A stretch of 64,000 bases of DNA from Pseudeuparius sepicola (GCA_963920635.1 OY987303.1:17524175-17588174); one strand, 5' to 3'; shown: positions 47,514 through 59,017, numbered from the stretch's first letter. Notes: a model not told the origin generated them from the letters alone. Translations and numbers: made by a program.

Positions 47514-47892
47514 GTGAGTTCATTTATACTATACCTGATGACTTGAATTTATTGTTGAAAACGAAATTGAAACGTAACTTTGAATGAAATAGAAGCTAAA
47601 TATTCAAATTAATTTTCAATCTCATTTCAATTTTAATATATCTGGATTGGGGTGTGTCATACCTGTTACATGTTAATAACAATGAATTATACCTACTGAC
47701 ATATTTATCCATATTTTTATTTCTCCAATACGATACTAAAAGGGAGAAAATGATTCAGATAAAAATGGAATCAATATCTCGGTTAGATAATAAATGATAA
47801 TAATAAATTATGTTAAAAAATAACATCCTGTGATAAGTATTCTGAGAATGTCTATTTTATTAATATTTCTCATACATATGCTGGTCTAGAAA

Positions 47893-48363
47893 AATAATAA
47901 AATTAATAGTAAAAAAATATTTTTAAAAACAAGCTTTTATTTAAATGCTCTGGAGAGAAGAAAATAAACTTTATAATAAATCAAACCAAGGCAAACCCAT
48001 AATTTTGTTACATTATACAACTGTATATGATATAAAAGCTTGTCGCGAGATTTTCGTGTGTAAATTTCTTTTATAGAAAAATACAATTTCTACTTATAAT
48101 TACTTTTGTCAAGATATATATTATATGGTCGCAAGATTCTCGGGTGTAAATTTCTTTTATAGAAAAATACATTTTCCACTTAAAATTACTTTCAAGATAT
48201 ATATTCTCGCGACAAGCTTTTATATCATATACAGTTGTATAATGTAACAAAATTATGGGTTTGCCTTGGTTTGATTTATTATAAAGTTTATTTTCTTCTT
48301 TTCAGAGAATTTAAATAAAATCTTGCTTTTAAAAATATTTTTTTACTAGTAATTTTATTTTCA
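47893..48363. mobile_element. long foldback with duplicated loop
   Basis: The arms 47893-48062 and 48192-48363 are nearly perfect inverted copies (AAACCAAGGCAAACCCATAA, ACAACTGTATATGATATAAA and inverses). The loop holds two direct copies of TGTAAATTTCTTTTATAGAA followed by AATTACTTT and CAAGATATATATT. Confidence 0.8.
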
Positions 48364-48370
48364 ACTTTTT

Positions 48371-48665
48371 AGTTCTACTCTTCAAGCCCTTTCATTTAAT
48401 GCCCATATTAAGGGAAAATAAAATGTAATCCGCCATATTGAATTTAGTGTGATGTCACTAACTTTCAAGCCCTTTCTATTGATACCCATATTAAGGGGTT
48501 TGACAAAAAAATACGTTATCCGCCAGAGGGGCGGCCATATTGAATTTAGTGTGTTGTCACTAACTCTATCGTTTTCTATTCTTCAAGCCCTTTTATTTGA
48601 TACCCATATTAAGGGGGTTGACAAAAATACATTATCCGCCATCTTGTGGCGACGGCCATTTTGAA
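48371..48665. repeat. three-copy tandem repeat of 90-113 bp
   Basis: The units share TTCAAGCCCTTT, TACCCATATTAAGGG, TATCCGCCA and GCCATATTGAATTTAGTGTG. It is followed by an AAATTTCAGCTCAATCGG stretch. Probably the end of a dispersed element. Confidence 0.65.
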
Positions 48666-48719
48666 AGTATTACAATATTGAGTATTGTACATTGTATTGT
48701 CACCGGAACTAAAGGTGTA

Positions 48720-49360
48720 TGCAAAATTTCAGCTCAATCGGATGTCAGGAAGTGGTTCTAATTCAGCTTGCAAGATTTGACCTGAACATACATAGTTCAC
48801 CATACATTGCAAGTTAAATAAAAGCTTGTAAAAACGGAGGACATTTAACCCAGCACGAGTATCGCGAACAAAACCGACACAGAAGTGTCTTAAGAATCCA
48901 ACTGGATGAGTGCGACAAAATAATGTTCAGAGAAGGTCAAACGTTTGCCAATTATTAGGGTCTTATACGTGACAACCCACAGAAAAAGCACAAATTGAGT
49001 TCGGCAAATTATACGACAGCCCCGAAAGCTTTACAATATTATATGTTCCACAGAGCGCGCGGATTGTACCGAAAATAAGGACATCGCTAAGCCCATATAT
49101 CCGGGCCCTTTCGTGGGGAAGTTAACGGTTTAAAACGGCGCCAAAACGGGCGGGAACATCCAGGGAAATGAGGCTTTGTTCACCGGCCGCCGCGCGCTGC
49201 TCGACGGCTTATCGATCACAGTTATCAGGCGTGACTGGATGCCGCCCGGATGATTAGGGCGCATCCGACCACCACGCGTGCGGCAATCGATGCATGGGGA
49301 TTTTCGATAATGGTGCAAACAAACTGCCACAAAAAATTGATACCATGGGCTTGTTGGTCA
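48720..49360. other. spacer with a GC-rich block
   Basis: 49080-49310 is GC-rich with several palindromic octamers (TTATCGAT, AATCGATGCAT) and no convincing reading frame. It could be regulatory. Confidence 0.35.
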
Positions 49361-49640
49361 CATACAGGATGATTCTTTTAGGACCACCGCCGCGATTTTC
49401 TCGCTTATTTTGCGCCCCGCGGAAAAAAGTAGGAAACAAAAACGTGGCAATTTTTGACAGCAAGGTGACGCTGAAAATGAAATCGGCATCCATGGAAAAC
49501 TTGTTGCGCAATATATAAAAAAACTCAAATTAAGCAAAACTAATAATATGTGAGTGTAAGACACAAACGGTTTTTGAGGTTGGATTGCGATTTTTTGAGA
49601 ATTTGCCTGGCTTGACCTCAAGTCGAGGCAGTTCCAAAAT
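49361..49640. repeat. single arm of the TACAGGATGATT foldback family
   Basis: Matches 34040-34200 and the inverse of 35316-35430 (TTTTCTCGCTTATTTTGCGCC, AAAACTCAAATTAAGCAAAAC). No partner arm is adjacent. Confidence 0.6.
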
Positions 49641-49646
49641 AGGCCA

Positions 49647-52335
49647 GTCAGTGCCTCGTTCTTAATAGACCTAGGTGGAAATAAATGAGAGAAAGCTGCA
49701 ATACAGTTTTTATCTTTGTTTGGATGTGTTGAACACTATTATACTAAATTTCCAAGGTCTATCGATCCCGCATTTGGCCGCCATATTGGAAAATTCCCTA
49801 TAAAAATTATATTTTTATGGATTTTTTAAAATAACTCGGTCTGGGTGCACCGCACAGAAAAATTTCGAATAACCGAAAACAAAGCCAATTAAATTCCCTA
49901 CAAAAAAGGTTTTATTCGTTTATTTTGTAGACCATTTTGGCTAAGATGCCAAATAATAAGAAAAAAGCTCGGATATATAAATTGTATTTTAAGTTTTTCT
50001 ACCTACCTGGGAAATGTTCTGTATTATAGCGAGTATTATAAGCGTCCAGTTTGGTATTGTAGCGTATCTTAACAAAAACTGGGCATGTCTAATGTCTCAC
50101 ATTTTAGTTTATAAATGGGACATGATTTAATATTACATAATAATAAATTTATCTTGATATTTATATTATAAAATATTTTCCAAAATACCCTTATCTACTA
50201 ATTCCCTTAAAAAATATAAAATCTTAACCATTGCTAAAATCTGTCTGGTGCTTAGTAAAAAAACATCACGTGACGTCGCAAAATTGATGTATTGGTTGTA
50301 TAAAAATTGAAAATTCCGCTATTTGTCCTAATAATAATAATAATTTTTAAGCTAAAACGGAGCTACCAACGCAGGGACGGACGGCATACTAAACCCCCTA
50401 ATCTCCAAATGGTCCGTAACTTGGAAGAAAAATAAATCGAAAATTTGATTTTAAAAAATAGCTCTTTTACTAGTGTTGAATTTTAAGTATAAATAATTAG
50501 TTCCAGAAAAAATGATCTAAATAAAGTTAATTGACGCTATCTGCTACAAACACACAACCGGCCGGCAAAAGCCGTAAAAATTGGTCAACATATGCAGGGA
50601 AGATAAAAAACATGGCACATAATAGGTTAAACAAAAAACCACAAATCTTAATTCGCAGTAACAGAGTGTACAAAAGTACTCAACAATATAAGTGAATATT
50701 TTTCGTACAAATTACCTCTATACAAGTTTAAAAGAGAAATTAAAGGCACTTCCAATAAACGAACAAAATTTGACAAAAAATTGCAGTTTTTTCGTGTTTT
50801 TCGGGGTGTTTTAATAATTTCCTCACAATCTGCTAATTGTTTCCTGAAATAAAAATCTTCTAAGTCGTTTGGTCGACACCGATTTTCAGCCTAATAGCGT
50901 TAATATTTTAATATTTTGCAAAAATTACTATTAGTGGATAGATCAGTTTTTAGGGGCCCTTTCCGGAGCTGCCCCCCCCGCACCGCGGGCTCTGCGGGCG
51001 CCTTATTGCCGCCAGTATTGTAAACTTACCGGTAAGTTATAGCACTTAACATCTAACGCATATAAAGGGTGTTCCGTTAATAATTTAATGTTGTTTGTTT
51101 AAGAGCTACGTTGAAGTTCATTTTTTGAAATTAAATTATGGCTACATTTTCCAAAATAATCAAGCTGCTGAAGTGAAACATGGCACTGCTGTATTTTTGG
51201 CGATGGAGAATAATTAAGGATGTGAATTCCTACGTATCTCACAGAGGGTGCCACTTGCGGTGATTTTGGATCAAGCTTTTACTCGTAACTTTTTTGAGTT
51301 ATCTTTTTGCTGTTGCAGGTCCATCATTTTAGTGCATCATTTCTTCTGCAACAAAAAGGTGCTCTTGTTTCATAACGATAAAAGCAACCGTTTGCGATGA
51401 AGTTGGCAAAATGTGCCCAGGCGAAACACCTGTTAACTCCAACATTCAAAACAAACCATTTTCAGCCACCGCTTTCAAATGTTACAGATCAACTGTACAT
51501 TCAAAATTAATAAAAAATGCCAAATGGGCAATGGTCAAAACTCCATTCGTTTTCTTGAAACAGAGTGTCCCAATTTTGCCAAGTTTTAATCCGTTCCATT
51601 TTGAAAAAGAAACATTTTTGGCACATTGTTCATAGGGACATGTGTTTTGGGGCATATTTTGCAAATTTCAAGGCAAAGGGTGATTTTATCGTTATGAACC
51701 AAGAGTACCTTTTTGTTGCAGAACGAAAATATGCACTAAAATGATGGACCTGCAGGACCACAAAGAAAACCTCAAAGAAGTTATGAGTAATAGTACGATC
51801 CAAAAACAGCGCAAGTGGCTGTTAGATACGTAGAAATTTACATCCTCAACTTATTCTCCATCGCCAAAAACGCAGCAGTGCCAAATTTCAGTTCAGCAGC
51901 TTGGTTAGTTTGGGAGTAAGGCATATTGGCCTCAATCGTCATATTTTGGCCCGAAATAGATGCGGTTGCTCTATGGACCATTATTAACGGAACAACCTGT
52001 ATATGCCTTAGATGTTAAGTGCTATATAACTTCGGAACTGGTAAGTTTACAAAATAAATGAATAAAACCTTTTTTGTAGAGAATTTAATTGGCTTTATTT
52101 TCGGTTATTTGGAAGTTTCCTGTATGGTGCACTCAGACCGAGTTATTTAAAAAAATCCATAAAAATATTAATTTTATATGGAATTTTCCAATATGGCGGC
52201 CAAATCCGGAATCGATAGACCGTGCAAATTTAGTATAGTGTTCGACACATCCAAATAAAGATAATAAACTGTATTGCAGTTTTCCCCCCATTTATTTCAA
52301 CCTAGAAGCCCTTGTCACTTGTCGACTGGCCTTAA
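49647..52335. mobile_element. three-layer nested element around a family A foldback
   Basis: Outer arms: 49647-49929 continuing at 51023-51062, inverted to 52003-52335 (shared GGCCGCCATATTGG, TTATTTTAAAAAATCC-like and CAATACAGTTT blocks, and TAAACTTACCGG near the core). Core: family A foldback copy 4, 51064-52002, with ends AAGGGTGTTCCGTTAATAA and TTATTAACGGAACAACCTGT. The left outer arm is split by a 1093-bp insertion. Confidence 0.65.
49930..51022. mobile_element. 1093-bp insertion with TTGTA duplication
   Basis: It interrupts the left outer arm exactly where the right arm is continuous. TTGTA occurs at 49925-49929 and 51018-51022. Its 3' part has a C run and CGCACCGCGGGCTCTGCGGG. No terminal inverted repeats or open reading frame are evident. 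Confidence 0.6.
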
Positions 52336-54790
52336 ACGAGTTAAATCAATAACAATTGATATGCAGATTATCCAGCGTTCCTATTGAGGAATACCTACTG
52401 CACTTCTGATTTTAAAACCTACTTACGGTTTTTTTTTATAATAAAAAGTTAATTGGCATATGACATTGCCAAACTTTTAACACAAAAAGTATATTAATTT
52501 CCAGCCACACTGTTTGCTTGGTGTTATTGCACTTTTTTTCTTCGATCCGGACACTATAATAATTGCAAATATTGTCCACCTCGAAGTACCAAAACGGGGA
52601 TACAAAAAAAACGAACAATTGCCCAAGTGTTTGAAGACCCAATGCATGGGTGTTCGAATAATTGGGTATACAGTGGCCGTCAGAATGTAGGCAGCAAAAG
52701 GGATTTTTTTTATTTTCATCTTCTCCCTACTTCATATTTCTGGGGCTTCTTATTTCACTTCGAGAAATATCACAGACAATATAACAGATCGATGACAAAA
52801 AAAGAATAAATCTATTAGAACGTTAAGTAATGAACATCGAAAAGAACCTTAATACTAAGGCAAACAAGGAACAAAGGACGGGCGAAGTCAATTTGGGTCG
52901 AGGTTTATAGGGCCACCGCGTGAGAGAGCAGACGACGAAAATTATTAAGGACACACGGAGTTTCAAGGAGAAAATAGTGCCATTCATGTAGGAAAACGTC
53001 CGAGGGGGCAGAGGAAGTGACCGCGTTTGTGGGACGAATAGTCCAGAAATTTCAGATTAAACTTTGCGAAAACATGGGAAAATGAATATATGACTGTGCA
53101 AACGCCATATTTAATTCGTCGAATCTGGACCGACGCTATATTAAAATATTGGCCAATTACACCATTCGTCTGAGCCTGGCTTTATACTTTGAATAGAGAA
53201 CCCCGGGAAGGAGCATATTTTTGGGCTTAACGCTCGACCGGGACAACACAGGTATTGCAAACCGAAAACAAAGTAAAAACACAACCATAACACAAAAATG
53301 CGATGCACCAACGTACTCCACAAAGTTTGTTATTTCATTACACAAACATTAAAATAAATAAATAACCTAAAACAGCCAAAACAATATAAATATATGCCAT
53401 AAACAAAGAACATGCCAAACAAGTCTGTGTGCGCCTATGTCAGGAAGAGTCAAATGTTTAGGGAATTACTAAATTGCCAGTTCACGTGTAAAGGCTACCA
53501 ACTTAAATTCGGCCTTCCGCTCCCTTGCCTCTCTCACCCTCCCTTCCCTTCCAAGCCGTCGAATGTCCTATAAACTAACATTGGATTAGAGACCTTCGCA
53601 GGCCGAATGCGATGCTTCTTTGGTTGTTTCGGGTACATCCTGCGTCAAAGGAGCTGTTTAAGCCAAGCTTTCGTCCACGATTACACGGGACATCCTCAGG
53701 GCACGACGATGTGACTGAGACGAGGCGAACACGCGGGATCTTTCAGGAAGATCCAAAGAAGCTTCACAATCGTTCTCTCTTATACCAAATATTTCAGTCA
53801 AGGTATCTACTATCCCGACCATAGAATGTATACATTAATATTCAAATAAAATGAAATAATCGATGGGTAATTTGCTTTAATATTTCTTTGAACTGAGAGA
53901 ATTATTAATACCTAATGGCAATAGGTAAAAAAGAAATGTATTGTGAAGATTGTATGGTATGATCACCAACATTTTTTTAATGAATTCTTGCTATAAATAT
54001 TTATCAATAATATTTCCCAAAATGTGTACTTCCAAATTGTAATAATTTTAATTAGTATTTGTGTTATGGTATAATAATAACGTTGTCAACGCCCCGCTAC
54101 TATATCTGGTTCTTACGTTAATGAAAAATTGGACTTTACTACATACTACAAGTATGGAATATGTTCTCACTAATTAATCATACAAATTTGCTAACTTTAG
54201 CTTAGTGAAAAAGACAAAGAGTCCGTTAGATAACCCTGGGGATATCATTTTTTTTAGTTTTCAATTCTAAGCATTTTAAAATGTCTAAAAAATCAGAATT
54301 GTTGGAACAAACCCTATAATACCTCCCCTCATTCTTAACTTTTTTTAACAAACTGAACTTTAGAAAACGACTTTAATTATTCGAACTCACCCCATTTCCA
54401 CTAAAGACACCTTGAAACACATGAAAGCTAATTATTTTGATTTTCTTCAGAATGCGATGTTATCTTTTGGACGGCAAAAAGTTAAGGATAACACTTTACT
54501 TAATTTTTTGTTGCTGAAATTTGTTATTAGCGGAAAGTAAACATAAAGCCCACAACCTCGGTTCTTGGAGCGCGTGCCCGCGTGCGTATGTTATAAAAAT
54601 TATAATTTATAAGTAGACAGTAGCAGCACAGACCTATATAGCTTCGCTATATAGGTCTGTGGTAGCAGTGATGGTAGTGAACATTTTTGTTCGAAGTCTA
54701 CAAAATGTTCTCGGCTATGTTCCTCGCCACTCGAGCAATTTTCAGAAAGCGAACACCTGTAATCAATCATTTCGCTGAAGGCATTCAAAA
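52336..54790. other. intergenic, nothing firmly recognised
   Basis: A left end related to the 36361-37559 family (TATACAGTGGCCGTCAGAAT) lies at 52668. An 18-bp inverted CTATATAGGTCTGTG / CAGACCTATATAG palindrome lies at 54629-54662. Short frames here have no family resemblance. Confidence 0.4.
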
Positions 54791-54794
54791 GCCT

Positions 54795-55199
54795 TCATAG
54801 CACCGGCTGTCCCGTCCTTTGGGTACCGCCGTGATCTCACCTGGCGAATCTCGCCCGGACACCACCTCGCCTTTCTGCCGTCCTGGTAGGCGCGCGCGGC
54901 GCCCGCCCGCTCCAGTACCACCTCCCGGCGGCGCGGCCGCCGTCGCCGAAGAGCCGGGGCCCCGAAAGTGGGTGATTGCCTGCCGACCGCCGCGCGTCGA
55001 ACGGTCGCGAGCCCGCCGCCGCCGCTTGTTGCCCGCCCGGCCGTAGTACCCGCTCGCGGTGGTACCGCACGCTTTCGCGAGTGACACGACGACCTCGCAG
55101 GGGCGGTGGATGCGCCCCCGACCCGACACCGGCCGTTGCCACGATGGTCGGCGGGTACCGCTTCGACCGGAACCCGCTGCTCAAGGGGAATCTGTCTAG
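54795..55199 (+). promoter_or_regulatory. CpG-rich island with possible first coding exon
   Basis: A GC-rich island of about 400 bp. The ATG at 55144 opens MVGGYRFDRNPLLKGNLS plus two bases and runs into the donor GTCTAG|GTGAGT (exon end 55199). The many overlapping frames on both strands reflect base composition. No downstream exon was found, so coding is unproven. Confidence 0.4.
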
Positions 55200-55540
55200 G
55201 TGAGTGTCCAGTGTCTGTGCGGCAGTACCAGCTGGCCCGATTCGCGGATGCGTGCTCGGGATGACAGAAGATCGGGCGGACAGTGCGGAAACATCTTCGG
55301 CATCAACACATAAAAATTAAGCTAGGCATATATTTGCAGGCAAGGTGGATTGCCGAGTACAACTGCGTTGTCAGGCTTCTATTGTCATTTTTTGTTCAAA
55401 CATATCGGTTCGATCAGTATCGTATCTTTGAACGCATTGGAAAGGATCAGAGATGCAGTAGCGATTGCAAATTAGTAGGTACCTATTGTAAACAAAATAT
55501 AACAATAGAAGTTCAAAAACACCGTTTGATATAATGAATG
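55090..55540. repeat. segmental duplication, copy 1
   Basis: Shares CCTCGCAGGGGC, GTGGATGCGCCCCC, TCTGTCTAG, CCAGTGTCTGTGC, TTCGCGGATNCGTGCTCG and ATCAGTANCGTATCTTTG with 56860-57265 in the same order and orientation. Confidence 0.75.
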
Positions 55541-55907
55541 ACATATATATTCTAGCTTAACAAATAATTAGTGACAAGACCGATCCCCTAAAGTACATCG
55601 AAAAAGAATCAGCAGTATTATACTCTGATATATAGAGCGTACAATACAAAACCGAACCACGCTGAAGTAACCCTACAAGAATCAGCTGGTCAATAGAATC
55701 GATCTCAGTGAGAGGCAAGCGGTACCAGTCGGTGCTTGCTCTGTTTACGTGCGCAAAAGAACGACGTAAACTTTCAAAAACAAAGTGAAAAAGTACAACA
55801 ACTGTCAGCGAAATTCTTTATGGGCAATTGAACAGGAAACGTCAATACGCGATTCTAAAAATAATTCTCAAGGAAGAAGTACCTACCTCCAAAATAATGT
55901 ACAAGAC

Positions 55908-56475
55908 CAGGGTTGTGCTTGCTATTACAATTGTACTAGATCTATTACAATTTACCAGTTGCTATTACGCTATTACTACAACAGCAAAAATCCCAATAAT
56001 CTATTACAATGTCGATTTCCGACATTATAGGTGCTTTTCATTGAACTGAACTACTGATCCTGATTCCTGTGTCACCTAGGATCACTTAGAATCGCTTGTG
56101 ATTGCGACCTTAAGCAGTAGATCAGTTATTTGGATCAGTCCGATGAAAAGCACCGCATAACTTTTTACTGTTATTTTAAGTTTATTTATTTTTAACTGTA
56201 AAATATTTACTCGTATATAGTTACCTGCTACTCGTACTACTACTGGTATGGTTTTTTGTTGTTTTTTGTTTTTGTACGATAAAATTTATATTTTTTTAGA
56301 AATTGAACGTTTTATTTTTGTTAAATAAAGCTATATTATATGACCAGAAACTGTTGCAATAAAAAACGGTAGGTAGAATTTGACCTGAATTCGGATCTAT
56401 TACAATTTATTACAATTTAGTACAATTTTGTGAACAATTCTAGTACATTTGCCTTAGGTCAAAAGCACAACCCTG
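55908..56475. mobile_element. hAT-type non-autonomous element
   Basis: 568 bp. Inverted ends CAGGGTTGTGCTT / AAGCACAACCCTG and a perfect 8-bp target duplication TACAAGAC (55900-55907, 56476-56483), the hallmark of hAT transposons. No transposase. A smaller hairpin element is nested at about 56031-56155. Confidence 0.85.
56031..56155. mobile_element. small MITE nested in the hAT element
   Basis: GGTGCTTTTCATTGAACTGA and TCAGTCCGATGAAAAGCACC are imperfect inverted ends, with the GATC-rich interior also palindromic. Confidence 0.65.
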
Positions 56476-56514
56476 TACAAGACTCAAAACTAAACCATGA
56501 TTATGCAGATACCA

Positions 56515-56800
56515 TGATCAAGCAGATACCAGTCATTGCTTGTTCTGTTTGCACGAGCAAAATAACGTAGTGAACTCCTGCTACAAGAATAATAATAAAA
56601 ATAATAATTCTCACCCTCACAATACTCCAAACTAGGAGTAGCCTAGAAGCAACAGAATGCTTGTGCAGGGAAGGTTAAAAACTTAACCTTGATTAAGCAT
56701 GGGTACCAGAATCAGTTGAGCAAGAGAATCTAGGCAAATGAGAGGCAAGCGAACCCAGTCGATGCTTGCCCTGTCTACAGGAGCAAAATAACGTGGTAAA
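56515..56800. repeat. local degenerate repeats also seen at 55680-55760
   Basis: The block 'AATCAGNTGNNCAANAGAATC', then GAGAGGCAAGCG, CCAGTCGNTGCTTG, GCAAAATAACG recurs at 55684-55765, 56515-56575 and 56705-56795. Confidence 0.55.
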
Positions 56801-56859
56801 CACAAAATGACAATGCCGCAAATTTATTTAATGTCCAGCGGGATAGGAAGTGGCAGATC

Positions 56860-57265
56860 ACGATCTAAGGGATATGAGGTCCTCGCAGGGGCAGTGGATG
56901 CGCCCCCCTCTGTCTAGATTAGATGAATGCCCAGTGTCTGTGCAGTAGGAGGTACCAGTTAGCCCAATTCGCGGATACGTGCTCGAGATGACCGGAGATC
57001 GGTTGGATAGTTCGGAAACATTTTGTCTTATCACAATATTAAAAAATGAACCTAAGAAATATGGGTAGTTAGTGGTTATTTGCAAATCAGGTGAATTGCT
57101 GTGTACACCTGCGTTATCAGACTGTCGTTTTTTGTTTCAAACATAATATTGGGTCAATCAGTACCGTATCTTTGGTTGCCTTGGAAAGGATCAGGGAGGC
57201 TGTACTGATTGACTGACTTTTATTATTGTAGACAAAACAAAATAATAAAAGCTCAAAATATTGTT
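56860..57265. repeat. segmental duplication, copy 2, lacking the ATG exon
   Basis: Parallel to 55090-55540, but the about 75 bases that carry the ATG (between GATGCGCCCCC and TCTGTCTAG) are absent and the donor GGTGAGT reads ATTAGAT. Confidence 0.75.
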
Positions 57266-57276
57266 TTCAATAACAT

Positions 57277-57712
57277 CAGGGTGATCCAAAAATATCCTAC
57301 TATAGAGTTTCTTAAACTGGGCAAAAAATTATGTGACCTGTGTTTGTCGTTTTGTACAAAGGAGATACAAGCCATTAAATGTGGCCCTAAATTTCGGGTA
57401 TACATTTTGAACGGATCGACCGATTTCTTTCATATTTGGTCCGTATTGAATGGAAATGGCTGTGCATAATCTAACGTGACCAAACTTCTTATAACCGCTA
57501 GAGAGCGTCAGTTTCACACAGGTCGTCTCAGTTTTTTTAACAAAATCTTGCTTTTCCAAAAAAATCTAACAATTGCCTAAAACCACTCATATAATTTCGT
57601 TTTTTTTAATTAGATATAAACCATTACATTAAGGATAATAGGTACGTTAATTATAATCTCCTTCAAATGTAGATATAAATGGAGGGTGCGGCATTAGTTT
57701 ACCCTGTATATT
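57277..57712. mobile_element. probable TIR element, CAGGGTGATCC end
   Basis: Begins CAGGGTGATCCAAAAATA and ends TAGTTTACCCTGTATA, short inverted ends typical of TA-inserting elements. The internal frames 57209-57469 and 57329-57559 are not recognised. Confidence 0.4.
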
Positions 57713-57767
57713 CTAGCCTATCAATAAACTTGAAAAGGGGTTCGCTCAGCGTTTTCTACGCTTCTAT

Positions 57768-57947
57768 CGTTGACTGACGTTTTTATAAGACTTCTCACGA
57801 CTAATAGCTTAATATTCTGGAATATAGATGGTGCTGATGGCCAACAATGTGTTTTCCATTGTATTTTGTCTCCGGAAATCATATGGTGAGGCATAGAACT
57901 GTCAAACATGACAGCTATGAGCAGGCTTTATTAATACATCAGCCAAC
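57768..57947. mobile_element. palindromic MITE, copy 4
   Basis: Starts CGTTGACTGACGTTTTTATA and ends ACATCAGCCAAC. It is flanked by a perfect 8-bp duplication GCTTCTAT (57760-57767 and 57948-57955), which fixes the target duplication length of the family. Confidence 0.85.
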
Positions 57948-57959
57948 GCTTCTATGTTT

Positions 57960-58190
57960 CTCTAACCTGGACCAGTAGTGTCACTAAAGGCTACCAGAAA
58001 TGTCAGCTGGCGTGAAAACGAACGTGAAAACACGATAATTTTGGACATGGTCTTCCAAAAAACTACAAATTTGTGCGCAATCATTTTGCGCAGAAGAATA
58101 GACAAAGGTATGAGGCAAATCTGAATATATTTGTTGTTTTTTTTTTAATAGCACCGGTTGTGGCATGTTGAGTCGGTCGGACTCACATTA
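57960..58190. repeat. dispersed repeat, uninterrupted copy
   Basis: Contiguous version of the sequence that is split by foldbacks at 28230-28310 and 30215-30330. Confidence 0.6.
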
Positions 58191-58751
58191 AATAAATTCA
58201 TTTTTATTTAAAATCTGTAGCGAACTGGGAGAAATAAAATATGTATGTTATTAGATATTCATTTAGGTTTGGGGGAAACGCAACATCATAACGTGAAGTC
58301 GTTTTTGAGAAGACTATGACCGAAAATGTTGTGTTTAATTCTGTACACCATTGAAATGACAAGCAGATGTAGAGAGAGAAACTGGCAGCCAAACTTGAGT
58401 AAGTGAAATAGTAAATAAATCAGCTGATTCCGGCAAAAACCACATAACACAAAAGAGGTGTTTGTCCTAACTTTCTATTTTTGTGTCCTGTGCTTCAAAC
58501 GAGTTCCGTTGTCAAACGTCATTTTAATTTTCCTTCTGTCCCAAGTCCCAATACGAATAGGAGTACCTATAATTATTGTATTATTTATATTTGATTTGAG
58601 TTCGTGTGGTGGTGGCAGTTTCGTATAAAACGGCGTTGAGTTTTCTTAGTTGGTGTTTGGTTTAATATTATATTTTTAGATCGGAGAGAAAATTTAATTT
58701 AGCTATGTGGCTATATTCTTTCTGTTTAAGTTGTAAATTACAAAAAAGAGG

Positions 58752-59012
58752 GTCAACTCTTGTTGTGTATTTGGATGTACCAAACGGGGCAGAAAGAATA
58801 AGAATAGTGGGGTTTCTCTTCATTCGTAAGTCTTACAAATCTTTGCTAAAATAACTTTGCAGTTTTCCAAGAGATAAGGTGATATTAGAGACAAGTGGAT
58901 TGCAGCAATAAAAAGGAAAAATTTTGTACTGTCTACAAGTATTTACTTGCATTTGTAGTCAACAATTTATTGATAGCAATTTCATAGAGAATTTTGGGCA
59001 GCGCAAACTTAA
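58752..59012 (+). pseudogene. THAP zinc-finger domain gene, broken
   Basis: Two exons are recognisable. The first, 58752-58825, reads VNSCCVFGCTKRGRKNKNSG then VSLHS, with donor GTAAGT. The second, from 58863 after acceptor CTTTGCAG, reads FPRDK, then after a frameshift RDKWIAAIKRKNFVLSTS and, after another frameshift, CSQQFIDSNFIENFGQRKLK. This is the C2CH THAP DNA-binding domain: Cys pair, invariant Pro, Trp and Phe, and CSxxF. The final His ligand is Gln and the initiator Met is missing. THAP domains occur in host regulators and in P-element-type transposases; nothing follows to tell which. Confidence 0.7.
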
Positions 59013-59017
59013 AAATT

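Noticed and set aside
54785..55203. Several overlapping Arg/Pro-rich frames on both strands
   Set aside because: Produced by CpG-rich composition, which removes stops in all frames; only the short ATG-to-donor segment is kept, at low confidence.
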